The notes beneath the pieces are model-generated. The model made no database searches and was not told where the DNA came from. It was given only the letters and a program-made list of their open reading frames with translations. Below, in pieces: positions 21,431 to 33,755 of a DNA stretch of 64,000 bases. The translations under genes and the position numbers were made by a program. Each line of letters opens with the position of its first letter. Positions within the stretch are counted from its first letter, which is position 1. The DNA is from Callipepla californica brunnescens (Eukaryota; Chordata; Aves; Galliformes; Odontophoridae): assembly GCA_023055505.1 (NCBI GenBank), contig JALIRH010000013.1, positions 62,001 through 126,000 of the forward strand, in the 5' to 3' direction.

Positions 21431-21645
21431 CCAGGCGACTCTGCTGTGGAATTCCCACTCCAGGGGAGCACCCCATCTTTGGACGGCCCCTGGTCTGGGT
21501 AACTTCTGTGCAGAGACCTGTAGCTCCGAACTCTAGGTACAGCTCGCAGGTAAAGCTACCGGACATACCACTAGAAAGCCCCCTAGGTTTAATGTTAAAA
21601 CATTGGGGTGATTCTCCCTCTAGATGAGGAAAGAGTGAGGTGAAG

Positions 21646-22970
21646 ATGGTACATGATTGTATGGAGGTATGGGGAGGAAAGCAGAGAAGGGCAGATCAGC
21701 TGTTCTGGCCAGTATTTGGGTCCTTTGAGGACCGGATCTGCCAGGCTCTAAACGCTTATGCAAATGAAAAACAGCCTTTGAATCTGGAAGATGGTGAGTA
21801 TGCAAATGATGGGTAGAATCTGATATTGGAACCTTTCTGTTCCCCCTCATTAAAAAAAGGAATACAACAGAGGAGGACATTATACACTATCCCCCCGCCT
21901 TACGCTCCCCCCGAACAGAATCCAGCGGCTCTGCCGGAGCAAGCTGAATCTGACTTGGGAGACGAACCTGAATGTGAACCCCTAGACTTCCCTAGGAGAA
22001 GGATCACTAGAAGGCAATCTAGGCAAGAGAGGGGTCAAAGAAGAACCATTCTCCCTTTAAGGGAAATATCCGTAGCTACCGGAGGATCAAATCCAGGAGC
22101 TGGCTATGTTTCAGTTCCCTTCAACTCAGGAGATACATAAGGGAATTTAAGGAGATGGGGAATTTGCTGGAGGATCCTTGAGGGGTCTCCGAGAGGCTAG
22201 ATCAATCTTCAGGTTTTTAAACAGGCCTTTAAACCTGGGATGAAACACAGGCAATTTTGGGCATACTATTTAGAGCAGAAGAAAGGGATATGATCAGGAG
22301 GGCAGGTACGTGAATCTGGGATCAGCAACACCCGGCTGGCCCAGGAGCAGATCTAAAGTGGCCCTTACAGCGGCCCAATTGGGATAATCAGAGCCAGGAA
22401 CATGATACTCACATGGCAGATTTGCAAGTTATTATTATTCAAGGGATTAGAGAATCTGTTTCTTGGGGACAGAATATCAATAAGGCTTTTAGCAAGCAAC
22501 GGAAAAAAAGATGAAACTCCTACTGAGTGGTTAGAGAGACCATGCAGAAATGTACAGTTCTATTCAGGATTAGATCCTGCTACCCCGTGGGGCGAGCTCT
22601 CCTGAAAACGCAGTTTGAAGCTAGGTCCTGGACAGATATTGGAAGGAAACTAGAGAAGCTGGAGGACTGGCAGGAGAGAGGATTAGACAAATTGCTGAGA
22701 GAGGCTCAGAAAGTATACGTAAGGAGAGAGGAGGAGACTCAGAAGAGGCAAGCTGGAAGTCTGATAGCCGCGGTAAGAGAAGGACAGAAGGGGGCGTTCC
22801 AGGCAAGGAGAAGAGGGAATATTCCTCGGGCAGACAATGCGCTTCAACCCAAGCGGAACAGACCCAGAGATATGAGGACAGTAGAATGCTTCTACTGTCA
22901 GAAAAAGGGACACATGAAGAAAGACTGTAGAAACAGAATCTGGGACGAGAAAATGTTTCAGGAGGACTGA
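21646..22970 (+). pseudogene. gag: ERV-C gag
   Basis: Matrix-like start at ATG 21646. A proline-rich segment carries a PPPY late domain at 21892-21903, which recruits NEDD4-type ubiquitin ligases for budding in related viruses. The capsid start region (ILPLREIS) follows, then a charged helical part and one CCHC knuckle at 22887-22928 (CFYCQKKGHMKKDC). In-frame stops and frame changes (for example near 21815, 22140 and 22600) make it defective. The arrangement MA-PPPY-CA-NC with a single knuckle is gammaretroviral. Confidence 0.82.
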
Positions 22971-22988
22971 GGGGGTCAGGGGCTCTAC

Positions 22989-23255
22989 GTGCTGGGGACC
23001 CGGGAAAGAAAAGAGCCCTTGATAAAATTGAAATTGGGTTCTCAGCGTCAGGAAATGGAATTTTTGGTAGAGTCTGGGGCAGAAAGATCGACTGTTCAAT
23101 ATTTACCTGGAGGATGTTCTTTATCCTCGGAAAAGCTACAAGTAATTGGAGCAAAAGGGGAACCTTTTATGGTACCTGTTGTAAAGCAGGTAGAAATAGA
23201 ATCACCTAGCACCTATGAAACTGAGTCTTTTTTATTGGTACCTGAAGCAGAATAG
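22989..23255 (+). pseudogene. pol: ERV-C protease
   Basis: Retroviral aspartic protease remnant with FLVESGAERSTV where the family has D-T/S-G; the catalytic Asp is replaced by Glu, so it should be inactive. Ends at TAG 23253-23255. Confidence 0.75.
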
Positions 23256-23258
23256 AAT

Positions 23259-24630
23259 TTGCTAAGGAGAGATTTAATTGTGGAGTTAGGAATAAATTTG
23301 GAAGTAAAAGATAGAGAATTAACTGTTCAGCAACGTACTCTAACGATAGAAGATGAGGCCAGAATTAACCCAGAAGTTTGGTATAGTCCAGAATCAGTAG
23401 GGAAGTTAGACATAGAACCCTTTGAAGTGATTCTAAAGGACTCAGGCATTCCAGTTAGGATGAAACAATATCCCATTTCACAGGAAGGTAAATCAGGGCT
23501 ACAACCTGAAATGGAGAGGTTAATATCTAAAGGGCTATTAGTGCCCTGTATGTCTCCCTAGAATACTCCTATACTCCCTGTAAAAAAAATCTTATGGCAC
23601 ATACAGATTGGTCCACGACTCAAGGGAAATTAAGGAGAGAACAATTCCCCGCTTCCCAGTAGTGGCAAACCCCTATACCCTGCTCGGTCAATTGAAGCCA
23701 GAATCTCAGTAGGATAGTGTAATTGATTTAAAGGATGCTTTTTGGACCTGCCCCCTGACGGCAGAATGCAGAGACTACTTTGTCTTCGAGTGGGAAGATC
23801 CAAACACCCATAAAAAACAACAGCTCAGAGGGACAGCGCTCCCACAGGGATTCACAGAATCCCCTAACTTGTTTGGGCGAGCCCTTGAGCAAGTACTAAA
23901 AACTGATGAACCAAACCCACAGGTAACCTTAGTGCAATGCGTAGATGACTTACTATTAGCTGGACCAGGCGAGGAGACGGTTAGACAGGAGAGCATTAAA
24001 CTATTGAATTTCTTTGGTTCAAAGGGGTTCCAAGTTTCAAAGGCAAAATGCCAATTTACAGAAGAGGAAGTGAAATATTTGGGACATTGGTTAAGCAAGG
24101 GAAATAAGACATTAGATCCAGAACGGGCAAATGGGATTTGATCTTTAAAAGCCCCAAGAAGCAAGAGGCAGGTGAGGCAGATGTTAGGGCTGCTAGGATG
24201 CTGTCAACAATGGATTGAGAATGATAGCAGTAAGGTAAAGCTTTTATAGCAGAAACTAGTACAAGATGGCTGAAGAAAGTGGAGCCAGGAGGATGAGCAA
24301 AGATTAGAAGACTTCAAGGTAGATCTTGTTCATGCACCAGCGTTAAGCTTACCTGATCTAAAAAGCCCATTTTACCTTTTTGTAAATACAGACGAAGGGA
24401 TCGCTTTAGGAGTAGTGACCCAGGAATGGGCCGAGAAGAAGAAGCCAGCGGGATACTTTTCAAAACTCTTGGATCCTGTTAGCCGTGGGTGGCCTACCTG
24501 TCTACGAGTAATAGTTGCTGTAGCTCTGTTAGTAGAAGAAGCAGGGAAGATGACTTTCGGGGGTGAATTACAAGTGTATACTCCACATGACAATAAGGGG
24601 CAGAGAAGTGGATTACAGACGCTAGACTAT
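23259..24630 (+). pseudogene. pol: ERV-C reverse transcriptase, fragmented
   Basis: Fragments in shifting frames: QYPISQEGKSGLQPEMERLI, LPQGFTESPNLFGRALEQVL, and the catalytic box as CVDDLLLAGPG (Tyr replaced by Cys). YLGHWLSKGNKTLDPER and a connection domain follow. Multiple stops. Confidence 0.82.
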
Positions 24631-24686
24631 TGAAATAGGAAGGAATCCTAATCCATTCTCCTCAATTAGAAATAGAAACTACAAGT

Positions 24687-25211
24687 TTGCAAAATCCTGC
24701 TCAATTTTTCTATGGGGAACCAGATGAAGATTTAAGCCATGATTGCATTCAGTGTATAGAGTATCAGGCTAAAAGAGGGGAGGACTTAGAAGAGGAGAAG
24801 TTATTAGAAGGGGGAAAATTATTTGTAGATGGCTCCTCCCGGGTGGTAGAAGGGAAAGGAAAATCAGGGTATGCTCTAATAAACGGGAAAACATTTCCAG
24901 TAATTGAATTGGGACCATTGGACAGAACGTGGTCAGCTCAGGCTGTGAAATTATATGCAGTCCTTAGAGCCCTTCAGATGTTGAAAGGAAACATTGGGAC
25001 TATCTCTACAGATTCTAGGTATGCGTATGGGGTAGTCCATACCTTGGGAAAAAGATGGGAGGAAAGAGGACTGGTATACTCACCCGGGAAAGGGTTAATT
25101 CACCAGTCGTTAATAAGACAAACTCTGAGGGCAAGAAGAGAACCAGAGAAAACCGCAGTAGTACATGTAAAGGCACCAGAGGGCGATGTCGGCTCAAATA
25201 AGGGGAACTAA
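24687..25211 (+). pseudogene. pol: ERV-C RNase H
   Basis: KLFVDGSSRVVEGKGKSGYAL, then WSAQAVKLYAVLRAL and ISTDSRYAYGVVHTL. Three of the acidic positions can be recognised, with the Glu of the central helix apparently changed (QAVKLYA). Confidence 0.82.
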
Positions 25212-26421
25212 TTTTGCTGATGAAGAAGCGAAAAGAGCGGCCTTATTGATCCTAAAGGAATCCAGGCTGAGAGTCCCCGAAAAGAAACAAATGAGGCCAA
25301 AAGCTTTCCTAGACAAGAAAGAAAGGCTCCGACCAATGGAGGTTGAGGAAAAGGAGGGAAAATGGTTATTACCTGATGGAAGAGAGGTAATCCCTAAAGC
25401 TTGGAGAAGATGAGGAGAATTTCATAAGCAGACTCATTGCGGGGTTCAGGCCTTGGTGGACCAATTCACAATTAAATAGATGTGTATAGGCATTTCTAGC
25501 ATAGCCAAAGGAATTGTAGATCATTGTATGATTTGTAGGAAAGGAAATAAACAACAACTGAGGGAAAAAATACAGGGAGGAAGGGAATGGGCTGTCAGAC
25601 CTTTTGCTCATATGCTGATAGACTTCACAGATCTCCCCAAGGTTGGAAGATAGAAATACTTCTTAGGAAGAATCGCCCATTGAACACATTTTCTGGAGGC
25701 CTACCCCACTGCTAGGGCAACAGCCCAGACAGTAATCAAGACATTGTTTGAACATATTATCCCCAGATATGGGAACATGGAAGTTGCAGATTCACTTTGT
25801 ATCAAAGGCAGCGTAAGAGGCTTTAGCTCCAGCGGGGACCAAATGGGAATATCACATCCATGGCACCCACAGTGCTCTGGAAATGTAGAAAGGCCAAATG
25901 GGGAACTTCCAAAGCGGCTTACTAAATGAATGATTGAAACCAAGATGTCTTGGATGAAGTGTTTGCCCCTGGCACTACTTAATTGAAGAACACAACCAAG
26001 AAGAGAGACTGGAATATCACCTTTTGAAATGGGATATGGAATGCTATATGATTTAGAACTCCCATCGGAACATCCCAAGGTAGAAGAAAACTGACTCCAG
26101 GAATATTGAATTGAAATGAATAAGAGAAGGAATGAATGAAGAATGGAAGGACTGGTGGTCCAACGGCCTCCGCTAGATATGGCAATACATCGAATCAGTC
26201 CAGGAGACAAGGTTTAAATTAAAACGTGGAAAGAGTCATCTCTAACTCCCCGCTGGGAAGGACCTTTTCTTGTTTTATTAACAACAGAAACAGCGATCCG
26301 GACAGCTGAGCGCGGATGGATCCATGCAAGCCAAGTGAAAGGACCAATCCGTGACACAGGGCCCCAGTGGGAGGTGTCCAAGACTTTGGACGATCTACAA
26401 ACCACTCTAAGAAAAATGTAA
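25186..26421 (+). pseudogene. pol: ERV-C integrase
   Basis: Broken integrase: zinc-region remains (CGVQALVDQF and CMICRKGNKQQ-like), core piece with LFEHIIPRYGNMEVADS and CSGNVERPNGE, and a C-terminus with WIHASQVKGPIRD, as in gammaretroviral integrase. TAA at 26419-26421. No env follows. Confidence 0.78.
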
Positions 26422-26427
26422 AACTGT

Positions 26428-26476
26428 TTTTTTTTGTTGTTGTTGTTGTTTTTTTGGTTTTTTTTTTTTTTTTTTA
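26428..26476. repeat. Poly-T/GTT tract at the end of ERV-C
   Basis: TTTTTTTTTGTTGTTGTTGTTG followed by T runs, directly after the pol stop. The expected env and 3' LTR are missing, so the truncation point is here. Confidence 0.8.
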
Positions 26477-26639
26477 AGAGACGAGATAACTCAGTCATTT
26501 CATTGTATGCTTTGTATGTATATTGTATATGTATTGTGCATTGTATACGATGAAGATTGGTGAACTCACTCTTCCTATGAATTCCATTTAGGATTTCACT
26601 TGTGTTTCGAATAAGGGGAAGGATGCATTTGAGTGTAAG

Positions 26640-28568
26640 TGTCAGGTTAGGGTTGTGGTAATCTGACGCTTTGGGTTAGGTTTAGGGTTTGTTTTAGGTT
26701 TAGGTTAGGGTTAGTTTTTTGTGTAGCTGAAGGTTTAGTGCAAGGGCTAGGGTTCTCTTTAGTTTTAGGTTCAGAGAAGGCTTAGGGTTAAGGTTAGGAT
26801 TAGGGTTAGGGTTAGGATTAAAATTAGAGTTAGGTTTAGGTTTAGGGTTAGGTTTTGGATTATGGTTAGGGTTAGGTTTTGGTGTAGACGATGGTTTAGA
26901 GTATGGGGTAGAGCTCTCTTTAGTTTTAGGATCAGAGAAGGGTTACGCCCTGCTTGGGTACATAATAGAGTAAGAGGGAGGGTTAGGATTTGATTTAGGG
27001 TTGGTTTCGGGTCTTGGTTAGTTTGAGTGTTAGACTGAAAGAAGGGGTAGGCCTTGGGTTCGGTTCTGGCTTAGTGTTAGGTTAGGAATAGGTTTGGTAT
27101 TTGGATTGGGTTTGGGGTTAGAACTAGGGATAGGTTAGGTGAGGTCTGTGGTAATCTGATGCTTAGCTCTAGGTTTAGGGTTGGGCTTTGAGTTGGGGTT
27201 GGTTTTAGGGTCAGATTTCGATTCAAGGCAGACTTAGAGTTACAATTAGGCTAATGGTTAGGGTTTGATATACGGTTAGAGTAAGGTTTAGGTTTACTTT
27301 AAGTTTCATGTTTAGAAAATGGTAAGCATTGATTTTGGTGTGGTGTTTGCGTTGGGTTTAGGAATTGGAATAGGGTATGAGGACCATCACATAGCTAGGG
27401 TAAGTCTTAGTGTTAGGGTTGGGGTTAGAGTTAGGTGAGGGTTGTGGTAATCTGAAGCTATGTGTCAGGTTTAGGTTTGGGCATGAACTTGGGGTTGGTG
27501 TTTAAAGTAGGAGTTTTTGCTTGGGTTCCGCTTCTGCTAGGGATAGGTTTCTGTTTAGGGAAAGGGTTGGTATTAGGGTAAATGTTAGGTTTCCGGTTAG
27601 GGTTCAGAATAGAATGAGGGGCAAGGTAAGGCTTTGTGCTTGGGTTAGGGTTTGGGTTTTGGTTAGGATTAGGGTAAGTGTTTGGGTTAGGGTTAGGATA
27701 AGAATTAGTGTTAGGTTTAGTGTCAGGGGTGGGTTTTGGTGTTGATTTAGTTTTATGGTAAGGAGTAGTGAAAATTGGAGACTTTGGGTCAGGGTAGGGT
27801 TCAGCATTGCGTTAGAGATATGGAAAGGGTTTGGGATTCTTTGAGGTTTCAGATTAGATTTAGGATTAGGGTTAGGGAGAAAGTGTTTCTCAATTTGGTG
27901 ATTCTATTTAGGGATAGGATTAGGTTGAGTGTTGATGTTAGCATGAAGTTTAGGTTTAGGGTTAGGTTTAGGTTTAGGATTCGATCTGTATGTAGGGATT
28001 GAGGCAGGGTTATCTGGTGTGTAAGGGTGAGAGTAGGGTGAGGTTTAGCTTTAGCGTATGTGTTAGTGTTAGGGTAAGGTTTAAGTGTAGTGTTTGGTTT
28101 AGGTTGAGGTTTCGATTGGTGTTCGGGGTTAGGGGTAGGGTTAGTTTGAGCATCAAGTTCAGAGTAGGATTAGGCTTTGGAATACCATGAGGATGACGGT
28201 TCTGTTTAGAATTAGGTTTCAGGTTAATAATAGGGACAGAAGTGGGCTTAGGGTTTGGGTAGGGTTCCCGTTCTATTTCGGATTAGGGTAAGGTGAATTT
28301 TCACGGTTGGTGTTTGTTTCAAGTTTTGGGTTAGGGTTAGATATAGTGTTTCGTTTAGGGGTAGGGATAGTTCGATCCTTAGGCTGAAATGGTAGGCCTT
28401 GGGTTTCATTTTGTTATTCTTTTGGGTTTGGAATTGGAAAAGGGTTTGTGTTTGGATTGGGATGTGGGTAAGAATTAGTGTTCGGGTTGGGGTTAGAGTT
28501 AGGTGAGCCTTGTGGTAATCTGATGCTTTGTGTTAGGTTTAGACTTGGGTTTAAAGTTGGGGTTGGTG
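26640..28568 (+). repeat. Degenerate telomere-like array, second block
   Basis: GGTTAGGGTTAGG variants as in the first block; about 160 bp of non-repeat sequence (26477-26639) precedes it. Interrupted at 28569 by the 3' LTR of ERV-D. Confidence 0.92.
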
Positions 28569-28808
28569 CGTCAGGGGTTTGTGAGCTGGCTCGGCCCGGT
28601 CCCGCAACAACCGAGGAAGGAGACCCACAGGCCCACACCCCGGACAGGGGGAAGGGGGAAAGGGAAAAAAGGGAGATAAGCCCCAAAACAAAACAGCAGC
28701 AACGATCTGAGGGGGAAAAGCTAATTTACTAAATAAGACATCAGGAAGTAAATAACACAATATAATGCAATACAATTTGGAATTAAGCCCAATAATCAAA
28801 CAAAACGA

Positions 28809-28848
<40 letters not shown>

Positions 28849-29109
28849 GTGCCCGATAAACCGAAGGCCTTACGCTAACGCTGAAGGCGGACGGCAGCGA
28901 GCACCCACTCCTAAGTGATCCTAGAGGAAAGAGAGAGAACGTCCCGTGACTGCAGAGGGTTTTTATCTGTTCCCTCTGAGCGGAAAACACATGAAAAAAT
29001 ACAAAGCATTGCAAAGTCCTCTGGGGAATGTAGTTCTCCCTGACTCCCAATGCACCACATGATGCCATGATGTGGAATACCAGTACCAAAAAATCATAAA
29101 ACCACAACA
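28569..29109 (-). repeat. ERV-D 3' LTR
   Basis: Plus strand CGTCAGGGG...CACAACA; terminal T mutated to C relative to the other copies. (GA)n at about 28809-28846. Confidence 0.92.
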
Positions 29110-29125
29110 TTCCACCCCTTATTCC
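29110..29125 (-). other. ERV-D polypurine tract
   Basis: GGAATAAGGGGTGGAA in the proviral sense, abutting the 3' LTR, identical to ERV-B. Confidence 0.85.
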
Positions 29126-29256
29126 ACATCACTATATCATGCTTGATACATACAGTGATTAACATGCATTAGAACAATGATTAACGTGCATTAGATACAC
29201 GCACACAATATATATATAAATATATTCATAGAATTACTAAGGGCGGTCTCCAGACA

Positions 29257-30039
29257 TCAAATTCCCTTGTGGTATATATTGAACATCCCATTCTTCTGCA
29301 TCACCCACCAGGTAGACCCAGGTCCCTGAGCAAAGACAGTTCCACGGAGAGGTTTGCCCTTTCCAGAAGCTGGAAGTACCCAAACTGCTTTGCCCAACAT
29401 GTTCTTTACATGTACTACAGGGACCTTATCTCCCTCTACAGTAGGCAGAGAGCTGGATTGGGCAGGACCATTGCGATTGATGGATCCTCGGGTGTTGACC
29501 AACCAGGTGGCTTCTGACAAATTTTTCTCCCAGTGCTTAAATGTTCCACCACCCATTGCTTTCAACATTGTTTTTAACAATCCATTGTACCTTTCAATTT
29601 TACCAGAAGCTGGTGCCTGATAGGGGATATGATAAATCCACTCAATGCCATGATCTTTGGCCCAAGTATCTACAAGAGAATTTTTAAAATGACTTCCATT
29701 ATCAGACTCAATTCTTTCTGGAGTACCATGTCGCCACAGGACTTGTTTCTCCAGACCTAGAATGGTGTTTCGGGTGGTAGCAAGGGGTACTGCGTATGTT
29801 TCAAGCCACCCAGTTGTCGCTTCCACGATGGTGAGCACATAATGCTTACCACTGCGAGATCGTGGCAAGGTGATATAATCTACCTGCCACGCCTCCCCAT
29901 ATTTATATTTTTGCCATCGCCCTTCCTCCCAAAGAGGTTTCATCCTCTTGGCTTGTTTAATTGCGGCACATGTATCACAGTCATGGATCACCTCTGCGAT
30001 GGCATCCATAGTTAAGTCCACCCCTCGGTCTCTAGCCCA
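29257..30039 (-). pseudogene. pol: ERV-D integrase
   Basis: Covers HDCDTC of the zinc domain, the core with QVDYITLP, IESDNGSHF and GKIERYNG (D, D and E all present), and the C-terminal segment. In the same frame as the upstream RT-RNase H ORF, separated only by TAG at 30040-30042, where ERV-B has a Tyr codon. Ends about 130 bp before the 3' LTR. Confidence 0.87.
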
Positions 30040-30042
30040 CTT

Positions 30043-31998
30043 CTATGTTGCATCTCTTCCTTGATGGCCCGAGGTCTCATGGGCCCACCGAGCTAGAAAT
30101 AATTCACTCTTATGTTGCCAGTCCAAGTCTACTTGAGTCACCTTAACTTTGGCATCACGATCTACTTGGTGGTTGTTTTGTTGTTCTTCAGTTGCCCGGC
30201 TCTTAGGAACATGAGCATCTGCATGGCGCACCTTTACAACCATGTTCTTTACTCGGGCAGCAATATCTTTCCACAGTTCAGCAGCGCAAATAGGTTTACC
30301 CTTCCATTGCCAACCATTTTGTTCCCACTGCTGTAACCACCCCCATATAGCATTTGCCACCATCCATGAGTCAGTATAAAGATAAAGCACTGGCCACCTC
30401 TCACGTTCAGCAATATTTAAGGCTAATTGGACAGCCTTTACCTCTGCAAATTCACTTGATTCTCCTTCTCCTTCAGTGGCCTCTGCAACTTGTTGCATGG
30501 GACTCCACACAGCAGATTTCCATTTGCGGTGCTTTCCCACAAAGCGACACGATCCATCTGTGAACAGGGCGTATCTCTTTTCATCTTCTGTTAGTTCATT
30601 ATATGGTGGGGCTTCTTTAGCACGTGACACCTCCTCTGCGGTTGTTGTTCCAAACTTTTTACCTTCAGGCCAGTCCATGATCACCTCCAGGATTCCTGGA
30701 CGGTTGGGGTTCCCCATCCGAGCTCGCTGTGTAATCAGCACAATCCACTTACTCCAAGTGGCATCAGTAGCATGATGGGTAGAGGGAACTGTTCCTTTAA
30801 ACATCCAGTTCAGCACTGGCAGTCGAGGTGCCAGAAGGAGCTGCGTTTCGGTACCGATTACTTTGGAAGCAGCTCGAACCCCCTCATATGCGGCTAAGAT
30901 CTCCTTCTCAGTTGGAGTGTAGCGCTCCTCAGACCCCCTGTATGCTCGACTCCAGAATCCAAGGGGTCGGCCTCGGGTCTCTCCAAAAGCTCTTTGCCAC
31001 AAACTCCAAGTGGGACCTTCCTTTCCAGCAGCAGTGTAGAGGATGTTCTTTACATCCTGTCCCGTCCGCACTGGCCCCAGGGCCACGGCACAGGCTATCT
31101 CCTGCTTCATTTGCTCAAAAGCCTGCTGCTGCTCAGGGCCCCACACAAAATCATTCTTCTTCCGGGTCACCTGATAAAGGGGGCTCACAATGAGGCTGTA
31201 GTTTGGAACATGCAGTCTCCAAAATCCCACTACACCCAGAAAAGCTTGGGTCTCTGTCTTATTGGTGGGTGGAGACATGGCAGTAATTTTGTCAATCACA
31301 TCTGTTGGGATGTGACGACGTCCATCTTGCCACTTTATGCCTAGGAACTGAATTTCCTGTGCAGGCCCTTTTACTTTGCTTCGCTTAATAGACAAGCCAG
31401 CTTGCAGGAGGATCTGTATTATTGTCTGTCCTTTCTTAAAAACTTCCTCTGCTGTATTGCCCCATACAACAATATCATCGATGTACTGCAGATGCTCAGG
31501 AGCAGCACCCTGTTCCAATGCAGTTTGGATCAACCCATGGCAAATGGTTGGGCTGTGCTTCCACCCCTGGGGCAAACGGTTCCAGGTGTACTGAACGCCT
31601 CTCCAGGTGAAGGCAAACTGTGGCCTGCATTCTGTGGCCAAGGGAATTGAAAAGAAGGCGTTAGCAATGTCAATCGTGGCATACCACTTGGCTGCTTTTG
31701 ACTCCAGTTCATACTGGAGTTGAAGCATGTCCGGCACAGCAGCACTCAGTGGAGGTGTGACTTCATTCAGGCCACGGTAATCTACCGTCAACCTCCATTC
31801 TCCATTGGCTTTACGCACTGGCCATATGGGGCTGTTAAACGGGGAGTGAGTTTTGCTGATCACTCCCTGGCTCTCTAGCTGACGAATCAAGATTATGAAT
31901 GGGGAGCAAGGAATCCCTGTTGGTGTGGTACTGCTGTCTGTGCACCGTTTTTGTAGCAATTGGTACCTGTTGCTCCTCCACTTGTAGCAACCCCACAA
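30043..31998 (-). pseudogene. pol: ERV-D reverse transcriptase, RNase H, integrase zinc domain
   Basis: A 651-codon open frame. RT motifs WPVRKANGEWRLTVDYRGLN, DIANAFFSIP, LPQGWKHSP and the intact YIDDIVVWGN. RNase H motifs ALFTDGSC, AEVKAVQLAL, YTDSWMV and NNHQVDRDAK. The frame ends in the integrase zinc region (WAHETSGHQGRDAT). The 5' about 40 residues are out of frame with protease, because of an indel near 31885. Confidence 0.9.
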
Positions 31999-32395
31999 CA
32001 GATGGATCTTCTGACAGGCCAGGTAAAACAGATAGTTGCTTAATGCTATCTGTGTCCACAGTAGCTATTCCAAAAGCCCATCGATACCCCTTGGGATCCT
32101 TAAAGTGCCCCCTTCTGAGATAGTCTATACCAAGTATGCATGGGGCCCCCTGTCCGGTCACTATAGGATGCTTCTGCCAGTCTTTACCCGTGAGGCTTAT
32201 TTCTGCCTCCAGCACAGACAATTCCTGAAAGCCCCCTGTCACTCCAGAGAGATGAATCAATTCTGCCCCTTTATAACTTGAAGGCATTAGAGTACATTGT
32301 GCACCAGTATCCACCAGTGCCTCCTATTTCTGTGGGTTTGATGTGCCAGGCCACCGAAACCACACAGTCCAATACACTCGGAGGGCAGGGCCCCT
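31835..32395 (-). pseudogene. pol: ERV-D protease
   Basis: Aspartic protease with VDTGAQCTLMPSS and ILGIDYL. In the same frame as gag after the UAG at 32396-32398. An extra TAG near 32322, just before the active site, interrupts it. Relative to ERV-B, 24 nt (8 codons) are missing just after the gag UAG, which preserves the frame. Confidence 0.83.
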
Positions 32396-33753
32396 CTATT
32401 CATTACCTGTAGTGACAGGAACAACTTCGCTGGTAGTTGGTCTGTGTTGTAATTCTCTCACCCGTACTCGCAGTGCAGGGGTGGGTTTTTGATGCCATTC
32501 CTTCATATCTTCTCCATTTGCACGTAAGTAACTCCACAAAGCTGCGCGCGACATGAAGTTAGTAAAGTTAGTGTCGTCATTTGCTCGAGCAGGACGGCGT
32601 TTGCTTCTGATAGTTGCGACCGATTCAACCCTATCAATCAGTTGGGATAATTTTCCCAATATATCTACCATTTGTCCTTCTAACTTTGATATGGCTGAAA
32701 TGGACGCATATGGCGGTGGATATTTTTTCGAAGTTTTGAAGTGTAAGAATTAGTTCAAAAACTGGGGGTTTTCTGTCTTGGTCCTCGTATCTGTTGAACG
32801 TTGTCACTAGTGTACCGGCGTACCTTTCTGGTGCTGACTTTGAAAGCTTCTGACATATTTCGGGTGTACTCCTTACTTTCTCTGGATCATGGTCCCGATC
32901 GTCAGGATCAAAGGTGGGATCATACAGCATTTCCACCACAGCTGTTTCTCTCAAATACTGGATGCCTTCCTCAATAGTTTTCCATCTTTTCACTTTAGGT
33001 GCCAGGTCACTCTTGTAGGGATATCTTTCCCTCACAGCTACTAGCATTCGTTGCCAGAGGCTGGCGATTCCATCCATATACCTGCTGATTCCTCTGTCGA
33101 CAGCCGGATCTCGGGGAATGTTTCCTACTTGGCGAGCTTCATTACTATCAAGGGACACACTGTTGGCCCGGTTGTCCCAACACCGAAGCAACCAAGTGAC
33201 AATACTCTCATCTGGACATCGAACAAACTCCTTTCTTGAGCCTTGGATCTCAGACATTTTCATGGGCCAACAAAACGTCCTAACTTTAACTTTCTCTTCA
33301 CCTTCATCATCACTTTCTTCTCCATGTCTCTCACTTTTCTTTGTTGCCTTTCTCGATGGTGGTGGGGTTGTGGCCACCCCCTCACCTATATCTTCCTCTT
33401 CTTTCGGCAACTCTTCTTTGCGTTCTAGGCGTGAGGACACAAGTTTCCATTTCTTGCCTTCCACAGGGACAACTGACTTTGATACTGGTGCTTCCTTTGG
33501 CTGGTCAAGTGTGACCGGGAGGTTTTCCTCTTTGGTTTGGGCCTCAGTTTGGACACTCTCTCTCTTCATAATAGTATATAAATCTCGGTAAGCATAAGCC
33601 AAGCCCCAAATAAGCTGTTCCACCTCAGATCTTTCTGAGCCGCAACACCGTTTACTCAGATACAGGCCTAGCTCCTCAGGATCCTGCAATTGTTCAGGAG
33701 AAAAATCCCATGACACCAGGTGTCCCCATCCTTCTAATTTCTTTCCTAAAACT
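32396..33753 (-). pseudogene. gag: ERV-D gag
   Basis: Homologous to ERV-B gag through SPEQLQDPEELGLYLSK, VTWLLRCWDNRANS and the KRRPARAND basic stretch; continues past the ERV-B TGA to a C-terminus ending PVTTGNE and UAG at 32396-32398. A frameshift in a T-rich spot near 32730 splits it. No CCHC knuckle. In phase with the leader ORF upstream and pol downstream. Confidence 0.85.
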
Positions 33754-33755
33754 CT

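Larger units (their letters stand above)
20942..26421 (+). mobile_element. ERV-C: decayed gammaretrovirus-like provirus, 3' truncated
   Basis: Ordered remains of LTR, tRNA-His PBS, gag with PPPY and one zinc knuckle, protease, RT, RNase H and integrase with a gammaretroviral C-terminus. Many stops and frameshifts. After pol there is a T-rich run and no env and no second LTR. It interrupts the telomere-like array. The 5' edge at TGTAGTTTG is a guess; the LTR end is secure from the PBS. Confidence 0.85.
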
